Of a stretch of 64,000 nt of DNA, positions 24,697-34,463 are shown one piece after another. Source of the stretch: Malonomonas rubra DSM 5091 (GTDB lineage Bacteria; Desulfobacterota; Desulfuromonadia; Desulfuromonadales; Geopsychrobacteraceae); the NCBI RefSeq assembly GCF_900142125.1, contig NZ_FQZT01000008.1, positions 93,509 to 157,508 of the forward strand. The letters run 5' to 3'. A program made the translations under genes and the position numbers. Under the pieces are notes generated by a model. The model had not been told where the DNA came from and did not search any database. It was given only the letters and a program-made list of their open reading frames with translations. Every line of letters starts with the position of its first letter. Within the stretch, counting starts at the first letter, position 1.

Positions 24697-25824
24697 CTAC
24701 CACTTCTCTTTTTTTGGTTCCAGCTTTACCAGTTCGTATGTGCGGCTTCCCAAACCGACCTTTTCTGCGTGTTCCAAGGTCACCTCCCAATCGATGGCTG
24801 GATGCACGCCGCGGAACTTGTCACCACCCGGCTCATGACCAGTGGCGAGGGCGGTTCCCGGTAAACCCTGCGCCTGGTTGACCAGGTCGGCGCAAGCCTG
24901 ATCAATGGCAACCGGGTCCTGGCTGACGAGGATGCCGATATCGGCAACAATCGCGGCATCGGAATGACCGTAGCAGTCGCAGGCCGGGCTGACCTGGGTG
25001 ATGAAATTGACATAGAGCTGCTTACCCTGCTTTCCGGTTACCGCGCCGAGTGCGTATTCGGCCATTTTGCGCATGACGTTATCGGCCGCTTCGTTCCACT
25101 GAATCTGGATGGCCTGTTGCTCGCAAACAGTGATGCAGCGGCTGCAACCGGCGCAGCGCTCCGGGTCGATGACAGCGGTGGTGTTACTGAAACTGATAGC
25201 ACCATGAGCGCAGGAGCGCAGGCAGGCGCGACAGAGATTGCAGCGTTTTCCATCAACAACCGGGGCAACGCTCGAGTGCTGCTCCAGTTTTCCTTCCCGG
25301 CTGGAGCAACCCATCCCCAGATTTTTGATCGCGCCGCCGAAACCGGTCAGTTCGTGGCATTTGAAATGGCTGACTGTCAGCAGCATATCAGCTTCAAGAA
25401 TTTCCAGACCGATATCGGTCGACTGCAACACCTCACCCGAAATCGGCACCCGCTTTGCCGAAGAGCCACGTAAACCGTCAGACATGATCAGCGGAGCATC
25501 AACCACGGCATAAGCGAAGCCGTTCTGGATACCGCATGCCAGCGCCGAAACGGCCTCTTTACGCTGCCCCGGGTAAAGGGTGTTGGAATCGGTCAAAAAT
25601 GGCTTGCCGCCAGCGGCCTTGACCCGCTCAACGATTTCCCGGATAAAAACCGGCCGGACATAAGCGTGTCCGCCCTTTTCTCCGAAATGCAACTTGATAG
25701 CGCTCAGGTCGCCCTCGGCAACCAGTTCCTGTAAACCAGCAGCCTCAAGCAAGCGACGGAGTTTAACAAACAGGTTTTCCCGGCTTCCGGCACGCAAATC
25801 AGCAAACCAAACGGGTACTGACAT
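24697..25824 (-). CDS. DUF362 ferredoxin-type iron-sulfur protein
   Basis: This 375-residue cytoplasmic protein has a DUF362 domain (about residues 35-180 and the C-terminal part) into which two [4Fe-4S] clusters are inserted. The cluster motifs are CNLCRACLRSC near residue 197 and CAGCSRCITVC near 222. Other landmarks are KLHFGEKGGHAYVRP, FLTDSNTLYPG and SHFKCHELTGFGGAIKNLGMG. Such proteins are frequent in anaerobes and are believed to be electron carriers, but their partners are not defined. It has a good ribosome site and is upstream of no other minus-strand gene nearby. Confidence 0.9.
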   Translation of the reverse strand: MSVPVWFADLRAGSRENLFVKLRRLLEAAGLQELVAEGDLSAIKLHFGEKGGHAYVRPVFIREIVERVKAAGGKPFLTDSNTLYPGQRKEAVSALACGIQNGFAYAVVDAPLIMSDGLRGSSAKRVPISGEVLQSTDIGLEILEADMLLTVSHFKCHELTGFGGAIKNLGMGCSSREGKLEQHSSVAPVVDGKRCNLCRACLRSCAHGAISFSNTTAVIDPERCAGCSRCITVCEQQAIQIQWNEAADNVMRKMAEYALGAVTGKQGKQLYVNFITQVSPACDCYGHSDAAIVADIGILVSQDPVAIDQACADLVNQAQGLPGTALATGHEPGGDKFRGVHPAIDWEVTLEHAEKVGLGSRTYELVKLEPKKEKW

Positions 25825-25882
25825 CTTCTTTCCTCCTGGAAAATAGAATATTTATTCGCGTAATCTGGCAAGCTGGCCATGA

Positions 25883-27265
25883 TCAGCGCTTACTTTTTTC
25901 TCCAAACACAGCCGCATCCATCGCCCGGCTCAATCGATTCTGCCGATCCTCTTTGTCGGGTTCCGGCTCTTTCGTTTCCGGCAATTCACGCTCTTCAAAA
26001 ACAATCGATGCCGGCTTTGTGACCCTCGGTGCAGCCAGTTCTTCTTCGACATTTCCAATCGTGACCCGTTCTTTTGCCGGAAAAATTTCGTCAGCTTGCC
26101 CTGCAAGAGGAACCTCTGCACTTCCGTCCGATTCTCGTGCCAGCAGTTCTGAAGCATCACTCACGCAGGGTTCTATTGCTTCCAGTGTTTCGATTGTCTC
26201 TTCTTCAGTGATCGCCGCACTTGAAGCATCAAGCTGATCAATGCCCGTTTCAGCGTTCTCTGGCGAAACCGGATCCTCGCTGATGACCTGCTGTTCGAAA
26301 TTCTCTACTTTTTTCTTTTTTAAAGTACGGATGCAAAGTAACGCACCAAGGAGCAGCAAGAGCGAGGCAAAAGCGATGGTCAGGCTGGATGGTAAAAAGT
26401 TGTCGACATCAATTTTTTTTCCGGCAACGGCCGTTGCAATTTCAGGTGGCTTTGTCCGCTCCGGCTGTTCTGCGTGTTCAATTGCAGGCATCTTTTCCGT
26501 AGCCTCGATCTCGACCGGCAGTGCAGTCTCCGTTTCTGCACTTGCCGATTGATCCACATCTGCAACGGGCAAAGCTGCTTCTACAGAACTGACCGGAACA
26601 GAGTTCATCGCTTCCGCGTCGGCCTCAACGGGTACAGACTGCTCAGGCGCAACAGTCACCTCTTCAGGGACGTCCACAGGCTCACTGCTCAAATCGATAT
26701 CTTGAGCGGTTACAGAGGGCTCTTCGACAGGCACAACATTCGCCGCCGTCACCTCTGGCGCAGCAACTGCAGTCTCTTCGACGCTGTCGGATATGACCGC
26801 CGACGCAGCAAGCTCGTCAGAAACAGGTTCGGCCTGCTCGAGCATCGGGGCCTCTTCCAACTCGACCGCAGTTGGAAGGGCAGCCGTTTCAACCTCTTCA
26901 GGCTGGTACATTTTGACCAGCCGGTTGCGGCTGATGTAGACATTCATCATCATCGCATCGGGATAGACCTGCCGAACTCTGGCCAACAGCTCTTCAGCTG
27001 TTGCAAGATCCGCAAATCCCCCAACCCGCACGACGTAATAATCATCGAGATTCTCGATCCGCAGGTTCTCCAAGTCTGCGTCTTGGAGCTTAGAGCGAAC
27101 CTGATCAAACTGCCGCAAAGCCCGTTCTTCGGTCAGGTGGCTGCCAATCTGGACAGAGTTGACCAGGTCTGCCGCAAGTACAGATCCTGCAAAAGCGATC
27201 AGGAACAGGACAATCCAGACCATTAGTCCTTTGTGTAAAACTGGCATTTTTTTACGCTTCCACAT
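25883..27265 (-). CDS. SPOR-domain membrane protein with long acidic region
   Basis: The 460-residue protein has an N-terminal signal anchor (about residues 12-31) and a SPOR-like repeat at about 35-110 (VNSVQIGSHLTEERALRQFDQV, then YYVVRVGGFADLATAEELL). A long acidic, Ala/Val/Glu-rich, probably disordered region (115-285) follows, then a second membrane helix (LTIAFASLLLLLGALLCI, about 295-315) and a charged cytoplasmic tail. SPOR domains bind denuded peptidoglycan at division sites, so a cell-wall link is likely. The order SPOR-helix is the reverse of most SPOR proteins. The ATG at 27247 is an alternative start. Confidence 0.7.
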   Translation of the reverse strand: MWKRKKMPVLHKGLMVWIVLFLIAFAGSVLAADLVNSVQIGSHLTEERALRQFDQVRSKLQDADLENLRIENLDDYYVVRVGGFADLATAEELLARVRQVYPDAMMMNVYISRNRLVKMYQPEEVETAALPTAVELEEAPMLEQAEPVSDELAASAVISDSVEETAVAAPEVTAANVVPVEEPSVTAQDIDLSSEPVDVPEEVTVAPEQSVPVEADAEAMNSVPVSSVEAALPVADVDQSASAETETALPVEIEATEKMPAIEHAEQPERTKPPEIATAVAGKKIDVDNFLPSSLTIAFASLLLLLGALLCIRTLKKKKVENFEQQVISEDPVSPENAETGIDQLDASSAAITEEETIETLEAIEPCVSDASELLARESDGSAEVPLAGQADEIFPAKERVTIGNVEEELAAPRVTKPASIVFEERELPETKEPEPDKEDRQNRLSRAMDAAVFGEKSKR

Positions 27266-27461
27266 AACTCCCCCCGATTCCGTTTCGCATTATCTCCAGA
27301 TGCGAGCAGGATTCTAAATTTCCAAAGTATGTGAAAGTATCAAGTATTCTCTCTCCGTTCAACCAAGAGACAACAGTACTCGCAAATTCAGGGGCAAATT
27401 TGTTAAGGTTGGCAAATAGACTGAAGTCCTGCGTCCAAACGAAGAACAAAGGTTCACTGCC

Positions 27462-27977
27462 ATGCCAGTTACAATCATCCACAGTTACCAATTAACCAAA
27501 GACCTCTGGCGCCAGTTTTACGAGGCCCATTACAGCTGCGACCGCGGGTTGAAAATGCGTTACCTGTGGGGAGCGGTCTGTATTTTCATCGGCTCGCTCG
27601 GATTCGGTGGTTATTACGAATCGAAGCTTGTCGCCGGGCTGCTGCTGGCAACCGGTTTCTTCGGTGTTTTGTCAAAGCACCTGCTGATCTATAAATCGCT
27701 GCGGGCTGCCAGCGAGCACCCTTTTTTCGGCAAAGAGCTGACCGTTTCCGTATCCCCGGAAGAACTTTCGGTCCGCAGTGAAAACTCAGGCTACAGCCAG
27801 CCGTGGGACAACTTTATCGGCTATCGCAGGCTGAACCCCGGCTTTCTGCTTTACCACGACCGCAACTCTTTCTTTTTCATCCCGACAGCCGAACTGACCG
27901 CTGGTGATATCAACCGGATTCTACGAATTTTAACTGACTCCCAAGTGCCTGAGGTTCAGGATTTCAGGCGTAAATAA
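27462..27977 (+). CDS. YcxB-like membrane protein
   Basis: This 171-residue protein has two membrane helices (about residues 35-52 and 55-75) followed by a soluble domain of about 80 residues (ELSVRSENSGYSQPWDNFIGYRRL, then LLYHDRNSFFFIPTAEL). This layout is that of the YcxB-like family of unknown function. The upstream region shows no strong ribosome site. The stop is 22 bases before a small hypothetical gene's leader, so the two may be cotranscribed. Confidence 0.6.
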   Translation: MPVTIIHSYQLTKDLWRQFYEAHYSCDRGLKMRYLWGAVCIFIGSLGFGGYYESKLVAGLLLATGFFGVLSKHLLIYKSLRAASEHPFFGKELTVSVSPEELSVRSENSGYSQPWDNFIGYRRLNPGFLLYHDRNSFFFIPTAELTAGDINRILRILTDSQVPEVQDFRRK

Positions 27978-28026
27978 AGGCGCAAAGAATTTCTTTGAAA
28001 TGCAATCCAATCAAAAGGACGAGAAC

Positions 28027-28281
28027 ATGAACAACACGGAAAAAGGAAAACAGATGCTGGAAGAAGTTGCGCTTCGTTACGCCGAAGGTCACGGCCTGCG
28101 CCCCACAGTTGAGTGGGTTGACCAGGGCTACGAATGGCTGTTGCGGCTCAACACCGATGAGCACACGGTACGGGTCGGTTTTTCCATCGACGAAATCGAG
28201 TTTTTTGTCGATGGCAGCGCGGAAGAGAACAGAGATACCAAGATGAAAATACGCAACGCTTTTGCCAGCTTGTCGATGTAG
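28027..28281 (+). CDS. Small hypothetical protein
   Basis: The protein (84 residues from the ATG at 28027, which has AAGGACGAG upstream) is soluble and mixed alpha/beta. It has no motif I recognise. The DEHTVRVGFSIDEIEFFVDG stretch suggests two or three strands. It follows the YcxB-like gene on the same strand and converges with the gene at 28326. Confidence 0.5.
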   Translation: MNNTEKGKQMLEEVALRYAEGHGLRPTVEWVDQGYEWLLRLNTDEHTVRVGFSIDEIEFFVDGSAEENRDTKMKIRNAFASLSM

Positions 28282-28325
28282 CAACCGGCCCGGGTGACGC
28301 TAAGTCCGGCTCAATTCTTTCACGT

Positions 28326-28673
28326 TCAACATTTTGCCAAGCGTCGAACGAGATCAACCTCGGCATAGCGACCGAGCGTTTCCAACGCATCCACCCCACT
28401 GTCGAGATGCTCTTTTGCGTCACCGGAAAGATATGCGGACAAAAAAGCGGCCAGCTCGGCTTGTGCTGCGGCCTGCTTTTCCTCCGGCGTACGCTTCTTC
28501 CCAGCTTCCAGCCACAAGTTCTCGGAGCGATTCTGGTGAAAGCTGCGGGCCTCCGCAAGCAGGCTCAGCCGTGTTTCCAATGACTCATCGCCGCCGGTCC
28601 GAAAAGCCTCCAGCAAATCATCGCTGAAACCATCCTGAATCAATTCCACGAGTCTGATCAGTTTATTCTTCAT
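28326..28673 (-). CDS. Small helical hypothetical protein
   Basis: This 115-residue protein is strongly helical and charged, without signal or membrane segments. Notable stretches are KKRTPEEKQAAAQAELAAFLS and DALETLGRYAEVDLVRRLAK. It lies directly downstream of the GIY-YIG gene (a gap of one base), with which it is probably translated. I do not recognise a family. Confidence 0.55.
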   Translation of the reverse strand: MKNKLIRLVELIQDGFSDDLLEAFRTGGDESLETRLSLLAEARSFHQNRSENLWLEAGKKRTPEEKQAAAQAELAAFLSAYLSGDAKEHLDSGVDALETLGRYAEVDLVRRLAKC

Positions 28674-28674
28674 A

Positions 28675-28968
28675 TCACCTCAATTTCGCTCCATCCCTGG
28701 AAAGAGAGACACCGGCCGCTGCTGCAAAAGCAGCAACCAATTGCCGTTTTTCAGTCGCCGGCATCCGTTTGATTTCAATCTCCCTGCGGCTTGCGCTGCT
28801 GCGATCATGACCATCTTCACGGTAAACGACGCGCAAGGGCAAACGACCGCGAAAATATTTGGCTCCGCCGCCGTCCCGGTGCTGCCGAAACCTGCGTTCA
28901 ACATCGGTGCTGATGCCTGTATAAAGGGAATCATCGGAGCAAAGAATTATGTAGACCTGCCAATTCAT
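28675..28968 (-). CDS. GIY-YIG nuclease family protein (UPF0213-like)
   Basis: This 97-residue protein is a stand-alone GIY-YIG domain. It starts WQVYIILCSDDSLYTGISTD, then has the conserved arginine in RRFRQHRDG, KYFRGRLPLRVVY, and the catalytic glutamate region SASRREIEIKRM. Small members of this YhbQ/UPF0213 group have weak nuclease or structure-specific activity, and their role is uncertain. It is divergent from the chemoreceptor gene. Confidence 0.85.
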   Translation of the reverse strand: MNWQVYIILCSDDSLYTGISTDVERRFRQHRDGGGAKYFRGRLPLRVVYREDGHDRSSASRREIEIKRMPATEKRQLVAAFAAAAGVSLSRDGAKLR

Positions 28969-29143
28969 ATCGCCCTTCTTTCGAGATCGTTACGGTAGCA
29001 CAGCACTCATGGACAGGCCAGCCGCCAAGGGACAAAATCTTTTGCATCAGCGTATTGAATTTTGAAGAGAAATGGCTATTATTAAGTGTTGCTTAAGAAA
29101 AGGAAGCTAATTTTTCTCTTCTGCATTGTGCTAAGGATGTCCG

Positions 29144-31054
29144 ATGAAAAATTTATCCCTGAGAACAAAACTGGTTGCCGGAGGCGTTCTGCTGCCGGCC
29201 ATGCTCCTTTGTGCCCTGTTCATCTCTTTTGCCGTCCATGAGAAAAACCGGGTGCTGGAAGACTATGTCGGCAAGTCTCGAATTCTGGCCACAACTGTAG
29301 AATCGACCAGAATGGAAGAGGAGCTTAAGTGGGAAACAGGGATGTTCAACGTTTCCATGCTCAAAGAATGGGGCAATAATGGCGAGCTGAACAAAGTACT
29401 GGCCGCAGTTCCGGTCGTGACTGCCTGGAATTCTGCGATGCGCAAGGCAGAAGAAGGCGGTTACACTTTCAAGGTTCCAAAGTTCAACCCTCGCAACAGC
29501 AGTAATACTCCAGACGCACTGGAAAGTGAAATCCTCAAAAAAATGAAACGTGAGCGGCTGGATGAGTATCACGTTATCGATAAGGAAGGGAACAACGTTC
29601 ACTATTTCCGCGCAGTCTATCTGACTGAATCCTGCCTCTACTGCCATGGCGATCCGGCCAAATCAGAAGAATATTGGGGGAACTCGCGCGGGGTCGATCC
29701 AACAGGCGCCCAGATGGAGAACTGGAAAGTTGGCGAAATGCATGGTGCTTTCGAAATCATTCATTCCCTCGATGCCGCTGATGCCGCCCTCGCCTCTTCC
29801 CTCGGTTGGGCCAGCGGGCTCTTTATTGTCCTGCTGATTCTTGTTGGCGTTGCGATCTCTTGGTTTGCCACTCGCGCAGTCGTTAATCCTGTCCGCGAGT
29901 CGATGGAGATGATCGAAGGTTTGGAACGGGGTGAGCTGGACCGGCGTATCAGGACGAACAGGCAGGATGAACTGGGCCGATTGGCGACCGCCATGAACGG
30001 TTTCGCCGACAACCTCAAAGACGAGGTTCTGGAAGCTTTCAACCGACTGGCTGCTGGTGATTTCACTTTCCAGGCCAAAGGTCTGATCTCGGCACCGCTG
30101 CGTAAAGCCTGCCTGGGCCTGACCGAAGTCATGCATACCGTTCAATGTGCCGGCGAACAGATTACAACAGGATCACAACAGGTTGCCGAGCAGGGCGCAG
30201 ATTTGGCAAACGGTGCGACCAAGCAGGCTGCGGCGTTGGAAGAAATCGCCGCTTCCATGACCGAAATGAATGAACAGACCCGGAACAACGCCGAAAATGC
30301 GGCAGAGGTCAACAAAATCTCGAACGTAGCAAAATCGGCCGCGGATGAAGGCAGTCGCCAGATGCAGGGGATGATCAGCGCAATGGAAGAGATCAACGCC
30401 TCGGCGCAGGACATCAGCAAGATCATCAAGGTCATTGACGAGATCGCTTTCCAGACCAACCTGCTGGCGCTGAACGCTGCTGTCGAAGCAGCACGAGCCG
30501 GGCAGCACGGCAAAGGCTTTGCCGTTGTCGCCGAAGAGGTGCGCAACCTCGCCAGCCGCAGCGCCAAGGCGGCCCAGGAGACCTCCACCCTGATCGCCGG
30601 CTCGGTGGAAAAAGCAGACAACGGAGCGCAAATTGCCAACCAGACCGCCGAATCACTGGCACGCATTGTCGAAAATGTGACCAAGGTCTCCGACCTAGTT
30701 GAAGAAATCGCCGCTGCCAGCCACGAGCAATCGATGGGCATTTCGCAGGTCAACGAAGGCCTGCAGCAGCTGGATGACGTCAACCAGAACACCACCTCGA
30801 CGGCCGAAGAAAGCGCCTCAATTGCCGAAGAGCTGTCGGCACAGACCGCCGACATGCATCGCATGCTGCAACAGTTCAAACTGGCGAATATGGCGGCTCC
30901 GGCGCAGCCGCTACCGCGTCCTCCAGTATCTTCTCCAGCGAGCAGGGCTCCAAAACCCTCGGCTCCGCCAACAAATTCGGCAACAGGGGGTTGGGGAGAT
31001 ATCGAGTCGACGCAACAGATCAAACTGGATGATGACGATTTCGGCAGATACTGA
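29144..31054 (+). CDS. Methyl-accepting chemotaxis protein with periplasmic c-type haem sensor domain
   Basis: The 636-residue receptor has an N-terminal helix (about 8-30) and a periplasmic domain of the DUF3365/Tll0287 type with a CLYCH haem c-binding motif (Cys164, Cys167, His168). A second helix (about 218-243), a HAMP domain and a long cytoplasmic signalling coiled coil follow. The hairpin tip is [21 protein letters not shown]. The C-terminus ends in an acidic tail (DDDDFGRY) without the NWETF methylation-enzyme pentapeptide. The haem suggests sensing of redox state, oxygen or NO. AAGGA precedes the ATG. A terminator follows at once. Confidence 0.93.
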   Translation: MKNLSLRTKLVAGGVLLPAMLLCALFISFAVHEKNRVLEDYVGKSRILATTVESTRMEEELKWETGMFNVSMLKEWGNNGELNKVLAAVPVVTAWNSAMRKAEEGGYTFKVPKFNPRNSSNTPDALESEILKKMKRERLDEYHVIDKEGNNVHYFRAVYLTESCLYCHGDPAKSEEYWGNSRGVDPTGAQMENWKVGEMHGAFEIIHSLDAADAALASSLGWASGLFIVLLILVGVAISWFATRAVVNPVRESMEMIEGLERGELDRRIRTNRQDELGRLATAMNGFADNLKDEVLEAFNRLAAGDFTFQAKGLISAPLRKACLGLTEVMHTVQCAGEQITTGSQQVAEQGADLANGATKQAAALEEIAASMTEMNEQTRNNAENAAEVNKISNVAKSAADEGSRQMQGMISAMEEINASAQDISKIIKVIDEIAFQTNLLALNAAVEAARAGQHGKGFAVVAEEVRNLASRSAKAAQETSTLIAGSVEKADNGAQIANQTAESLARIVENVTKVSDLVEEIAAASHEQSMGISQVNEGLQQLDDVNQNTTSTAEESASIAEELSAQTADMHRMLQQFKLANMAAPAQPLPRPPVSSPASRAPKPSAPPTNSATGGWGDIESTQQIKLDDDDFGRY

Positions 31055-31077
31055 TCCAACAACGCACCCTGTACCTC

Positions 31078-31111
31078 AAAGACGCCGGGAAGTTTTCCGG
31101 CGTCTTTTTTG
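31078..31111 (+). terminator. Rho-independent terminator after the chemoreceptor gene
   Basis: AAAGACGCCGG and CCGGCGTCTTTTTT form an 11-pair stem with an eight-base loop and a run of six T. Confidence 0.9.
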
Positions 31112-31154
31112 TTCGCCTTGACCGCAACCGTGATTTCAGCTACATCAGGCAACC

Positions 31155-32138
31155 ATGCACAGTGACTTCCCCGACATCATCAGAGCCGCGGGCAAGGCGG
31201 AAAAGATTGAACTGCTCGAAGTGATTCAAGAGCTCTGGAGCGGCTACGGAACAATCCGGCGCTATCGTTTGCATGGCTCTGAGCTGCCATCTCTGGTGGT
31301 CAAGCATGTCGACTTCGGCGGCGATCGGGAGCATCCACGTGGCTGGAACAGCAATCTCTCCCATCAGCGCAAGCTTCGCTCCTACCAGGTCGAAACCACA
31401 TGGTACGAAAGCTGGAGTACAGCATGTGACGACACCTGCCCTGTTCCACATTGCCTGGCATTAGAGAGCCGGGAGCAAGAGGTTCTGATCGTGCTGGAAG
31501 ATCTGGACGCCAGTGGTTTCCCTGCCCGGCGCGAGAGCGTCAGCTGGCAAGAGATCAGAGTCTGTCTGCGCTGGCTAGCCAACTTTCACGCCACGTTTTT
31601 CGGCCGCAACCCGCAAGGACTCTGGCCGCAAGGCACCTACTGGCACCTTGCCACCCGACCGGATGAACTGGCGGCGCTCGAAGATATCCCACTGAAAAAC
31701 GCGGCGGCGAAGATTGATCAGCGGCTGGATCAGTCACCCTTTCAGACCATCGTCCATGGCGACGCCAAACTTGCGAATTTCTGCTTTTCCCCGACTGGTG
31801 ACCGTGTTGCAGCTGTCGATTTTCAGTATGTCGGCGGCGGATGCGGCATGAAAGATGTTGCGTATTTCATCGGCAGCTGCCTGCATGAAGAGGATTGCCG
31901 TCGTTATGAAGACAAGCTGCTCGACTGCTATTTCGCCGAGTTAAAAAAAAGCCTGCAGAAACATCATCCGACCGTCGACAGAAAAACATTGGAAGCTGAC
32001 TGGCGACAGCTCTATCCATTTGCCTGGGCTGATTTCCACCGTTTCCTTAAAGGCTGGAGCCCCGGTCACTGGAAATTGAGCGATTACAGTGAACAGATGA
32101 CCTGCAAAGTGATTGCCCAGCTGGCAGCTAAAAATTAA
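31155..32138 (+). CDS. Ecdysteroid kinase-like/APH-fold phosphotransferase
   Basis: This 327-residue protein has the aminoglycoside phosphotransferase fold of the CHK/EcKinase-like group. It shows a catalytic [11 protein letters not shown] (His201-Gly-Asp), a metal-binding [11 protein letters not shown] and a preceding [12 protein letters not shown]. Residues 60-130 form the nucleotide lobe. Substrates of bacterial members are unknown. Neighbouring genes give no pathway. Start ATG 31155 lies 44 bases after the terminator; no strong ribosome site is seen. Confidence 0.8.
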   Translation: MHSDFPDIIRAAGKAEKIELLEVIQELWSGYGTIRRYRLHGSELPSLVVKHVDFGGDREHPRGWNSNLSHQRKLRSYQVETTWYESWSTACDDTCPVPHCLALESREQEVLIVLEDLDASGFPARRESVSWQEIRVCLRWLANFHATFFGRNPQGLWPQGTYWHLATRPDELAALEDIPLKNAAAKIDQRLDQSPFQTIVHGDAKLANFCFSPTGDRVAAVDFQYVGGGCGMKDVAYFIGSCLHEEDCRRYEDKLLDCYFAELKKSLQKHHPTVDRKTLEADWRQLYPFAWADFHRFLKGWSPGHWKLSDYSEQMTCKVIAQLAAKN

Positions 32139-32218
32139 TTTTCTTCCCCTGCAATCTGCAAGCTGTTAAACTCAACACCCGTTAACCAAAACTAATCTTC
32201 AATTGATAACGGACTCAG

Positions 32219-32659
32219 ATGCAACTAAACAACGACACCGACTGGAAGCTGGCCACCGCTGAAGATATCGATAAAGCCGTCAACGGTTCGATCTCTTCCG
32301 GCAAGCTGGTAAAAACTGCCGCGACCAAGGCGATCCTCAATCGCCTGCTGTTCGCCCTTGACCGGTCCTGGCAGATAAATGAAGCCAATTCCCTGATCTG
32401 CGAAATCATCTACAACCTGCACCGGGAAATGGATGGGCAGCCCCCCGTTCAGCCTGATAGCAATCACAAGGTTCAGGTTTTCAACATTTTTGTTCCACGC
32501 GGCGAAAGCGCCCACGGCGCAACAGCTAACGAGCTGTACATCATTGAAGATGGTAAAATCGTCCGCCTGGCGGAGCTGAACATCGACAATGACCTGTTCA
32601 CCAACCGGCTGAAAGAATATCTGATGGAACTCAGTCAGGAGCCGGCCAGAGAATTCTGA
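32219..32659 (+). CDS. Hypothetical protein
   Basis: This 146-residue soluble protein begins with a helical part (residues 1-75) and ends with a strand-rich part (KVQVFNIFVPRGESAHGATANELYIIEDGKIVRLAELNI). I recognise no family. It lies 19 bases before the methyltransferase gene on the same strand and is probably cotranscribed with it. Confidence 0.55.
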   Translation: MQLNNDTDWKLATAEDIDKAVNGSISSGKLVKTAATKAILNRLLFALDRSWQINEANSLICEIIYNLHREMDGQPPVQPDSNHKVQVFNIFVPRGESAHGATANELYIIEDGKIVRLAELNIDNDLFTNRLKEYLMELSQEPAREF

Positions 32660-32678
32660 AGGGCGGGAGGGGCAACTC

Positions 32679-33341
32679 ATGGCTGAACATGTCGCATGCC
32701 CGTTGTGCTTTTGTACCGACACGACCCCCTACTTCGAGAATAAGCACAGACCCTACCTGCTGTGTTCCGCTTGCAGGCTGGTCTTCGTTCCACCACGATT
32801 TCACCTTTCCTCTTCAGCTGAAAAAGCTGAATATGATCTACATCACAATGACCCGGCCGATAGCGGTTATCGTAAATTTCTCTCCCGCTTGACAGATCCG
32901 CTGCAGGAGCGAATCGCAGCGGGATCATCCGGGCTCGATTTCGGTTGCGGCCCCGGCCCGGCACTGGCGGAAATGCTGACGGAAGCGGGACACAAGGTTG
33001 CGCTCTACGATCCCTATTATCAGCCTGATACATCCGTGCTGGAGCAGGACTACGATTTCATCTGCGCCACCGAAGTGGTTGAACATCTGCGCACCCCGGC
33101 AGATGAATTCAGGCAACTGTTTTCGCTGCTGCGACCGGGCGGGATTCTCGCCATAATGACCAAACTGGTGCGCAACCAGCAGGCCTTCGCAGGCTGGCAT
33201 TATATCCGCGATCTGACCCATATCTGCTTTTACAGCCGGGATAGCTTCCGTTGGCTGGCCCAACATTATGCGGCCGAGGTTGAATTTATCGGCGCAGATG
33301 TCATTCTTTTGCGTAACCCGTTACCGCCGCAGAAGGTTTAA
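32679..33341 (+). CDS. Class I SAM-dependent methyltransferase with N-terminal zinc ribbon
   Basis: The 220-residue protein starts with a zinc-binding segment (CPLCFCTD, then LLCSACRLVF). It continues as a Rossmann-fold methyltransferase with the SAM-binding motif LDFGCGPGPAL near residue 87, ALYDPYY (acidic residue for the ribose) and the motif IV region DFICATEVVEHL. The layout matches the Methyltransf_23 type in which the ribbon helps substrate binding. The substrate is unknown. GGGAGGGG precedes the ATG. Confidence 0.85.
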   Translation: MAEHVACPLCFCTDTTPYFENKHRPYLLCSACRLVFVPPRFHLSSSAEKAEYDLHHNDPADSGYRKFLSRLTDPLQERIAAGSSGLDFGCGPGPALAEMLTEAGHKVALYDPYYQPDTSVLEQDYDFICATEVVEHLRTPADEFRQLFSLLRPGGILAIMTKLVRNQQAFAGWHYIRDLTHICFYSRDSFRWLAQHYAAEVEFIGADVILLRNPLPPQKV

Positions 33342-33345
33342 TTCC

Positions 33346-34188
33346 ATGGCACTGCATTCTTTCACCAGCTTCAGCCCGGAAAACCGCCGCCTCATCTACC
33401 TGCTGAGCGGTTGCCACCTGCTCTGGTGCGCTGCAGTATTTCTTCTCTATCTGCTGGGCGACATGTTGCCTGTGCAGTCGATCCTGTTAAACGGGGTTTT
33501 CCTGCTGCTGCAGCTGTTTGCTGCGGCCCAGCTCCTTTTGCCGGTTCTGCTGCTGCACCCGGAAGACCGCAGCCGCGGCTTTTATATTTTCTGGGGATTC
33601 ATCCTCAGTGCCGCTATCTGGCTGCTGCACCAGTTCCCGGCAACAACCTGGCTGGCAACGTTGCAATCGGGACTTTTGCTGCTGACCGGAACATTAGTCG
33701 GCGCGGCGCTTGCGCGTTATGTTAAACGCCTGTGGGAACTCATCCCGGTCTGCCTGGCGATGACGCTGGCCGATTTCGCCAGCTGGAGTGTTGGCCCGAC
33801 AGCGATCTTTTCCGAGCAGATCAAGCAACACTATCTCGACCCGACCGGCCCGCCACCGCTGATCGATATGATCCTGGTCAAGTTAGCGTTTCCGGGCGCA
33901 ACCGGAGTCACCCCGGTGTTCGGCATTTCCGATTGGATCATGGTGGTCTTTTTCGCCATCGTCGCGCATCGCCATAAAATCAATGACAACCTGCTCGGAC
34001 CGGAGGGAGAAAAACTTGCGCGACGCCGGCAGATCGGCCGCTACCTGCCGGTGTCGCTACTCGCTCTCACTGGCGCCATCCTGTTGGCACAGACCAGTGG
34101 ACTCTTTCTGCCAGCCCTGCCGCTGATCGCGCTGGTCATGCTACTCTGGTACGGACTGCGCCATATCCGCGTGAAAAGATTCAGTTGA
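33346..34188 (+). CDS. Multi-pass membrane protein of unknown function
   Basis: This 280-residue protein has seven to eight hydrophobic helices and few motifs. After the N-terminal NRRLIYLLSGCHLLWC the helices are short and leucine-rich. Two charged loops (EDRSRG, and EGEKLARRRQIGRYL) alternate with membrane segments, and one loop contains TGPPPLIDMILVKLAFPGATGVTP. The ATG at 33346 has AGAAGG upstream; the frame is open to 33268 but overlaps the methyltransferase. It is linked by 18 bases to a small membrane protein. Confidence 0.55.
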   Translation: MALHSFTSFSPENRRLIYLLSGCHLLWCAAVFLLYLLGDMLPVQSILLNGVFLLLQLFAAAQLLLPVLLLHPEDRSRGFYIFWGFILSAAIWLLHQFPATTWLATLQSGLLLLTGTLVGAALARYVKRLWELIPVCLAMTLADFASWSVGPTAIFSEQIKQHYLDPTGPPPLIDMILVKLAFPGATGVTPVFGISDWIMVVFFAIVAHRHKINDNLLGPEGEKLARRRQIGRYLPVSLLALTGAILLAQTSGLFLPALPLIALVMLLWYGLRHIRVKRFS

Positions 34189-34206
34189 AACTGAAAAGGG
34201 AAAAGC

Positions 34207-34458
34207 ATGGATTACCAAATGATCACCGATTGGCTGTTCGACCTCTACAGCGCCTCCCCGATCCCCTTCTATATCGCTGCAGGAATCCTGGCGGCGCTGA
34301 CCCTGTGGCAGCCGCTCAAAATGCTCAAACGCGCGCTGCTGGTGCTAGTGCTGCTTGTGGTACTCTCTGTCTGCTTTTACCTGATTGACTCCATGATGTC
34401 CGGGGTGGATATCAAGCAAAAAGCAAGCAACCGCAGCATAGAACAGATTGAAAAATAA
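34207..34458 (+). CDS. Small two-helix membrane protein
   Basis: The 83-residue protein has two closely spaced membrane helices (IPFYIAAGILAALTLW and ALLVLVLLVVLSVCFYLI) and a basic/acidic tail. No family is recognised. It lies five bases before arfB on the same strand, in what looks like a five-gene operon from 32219. Confidence 0.5.
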   Translation: MDYQMITDWLFDLYSASPIPFYIAAGILAALTLWQPLKMLKRALLVLVLLVVLSVCFYLIDSMMSGVDIKQKASNRSIEQIEK

Positions 34459-34463
34459 ACAAC

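Noticed and set aside
26474..27226. 250-codon open frame on the plus strand
   Set aside because: It is antisense to the SPOR-domain gene and is Arg/His-rich as expected from the complement of an Ala/Glu/Val-rich region.
22968..29032. A shared CAGCCGCCAAGGG string at about 22968 and about 29020
   Set aside because: Only 13 bases match, with no similarity on either side, so chance is likely.
30142..31152. 336-codon open frame on the minus strand
   Set aside because: It mirrors the signalling coiled coil of the chemoreceptor and is Ser/Ala-rich, a typical shadow.
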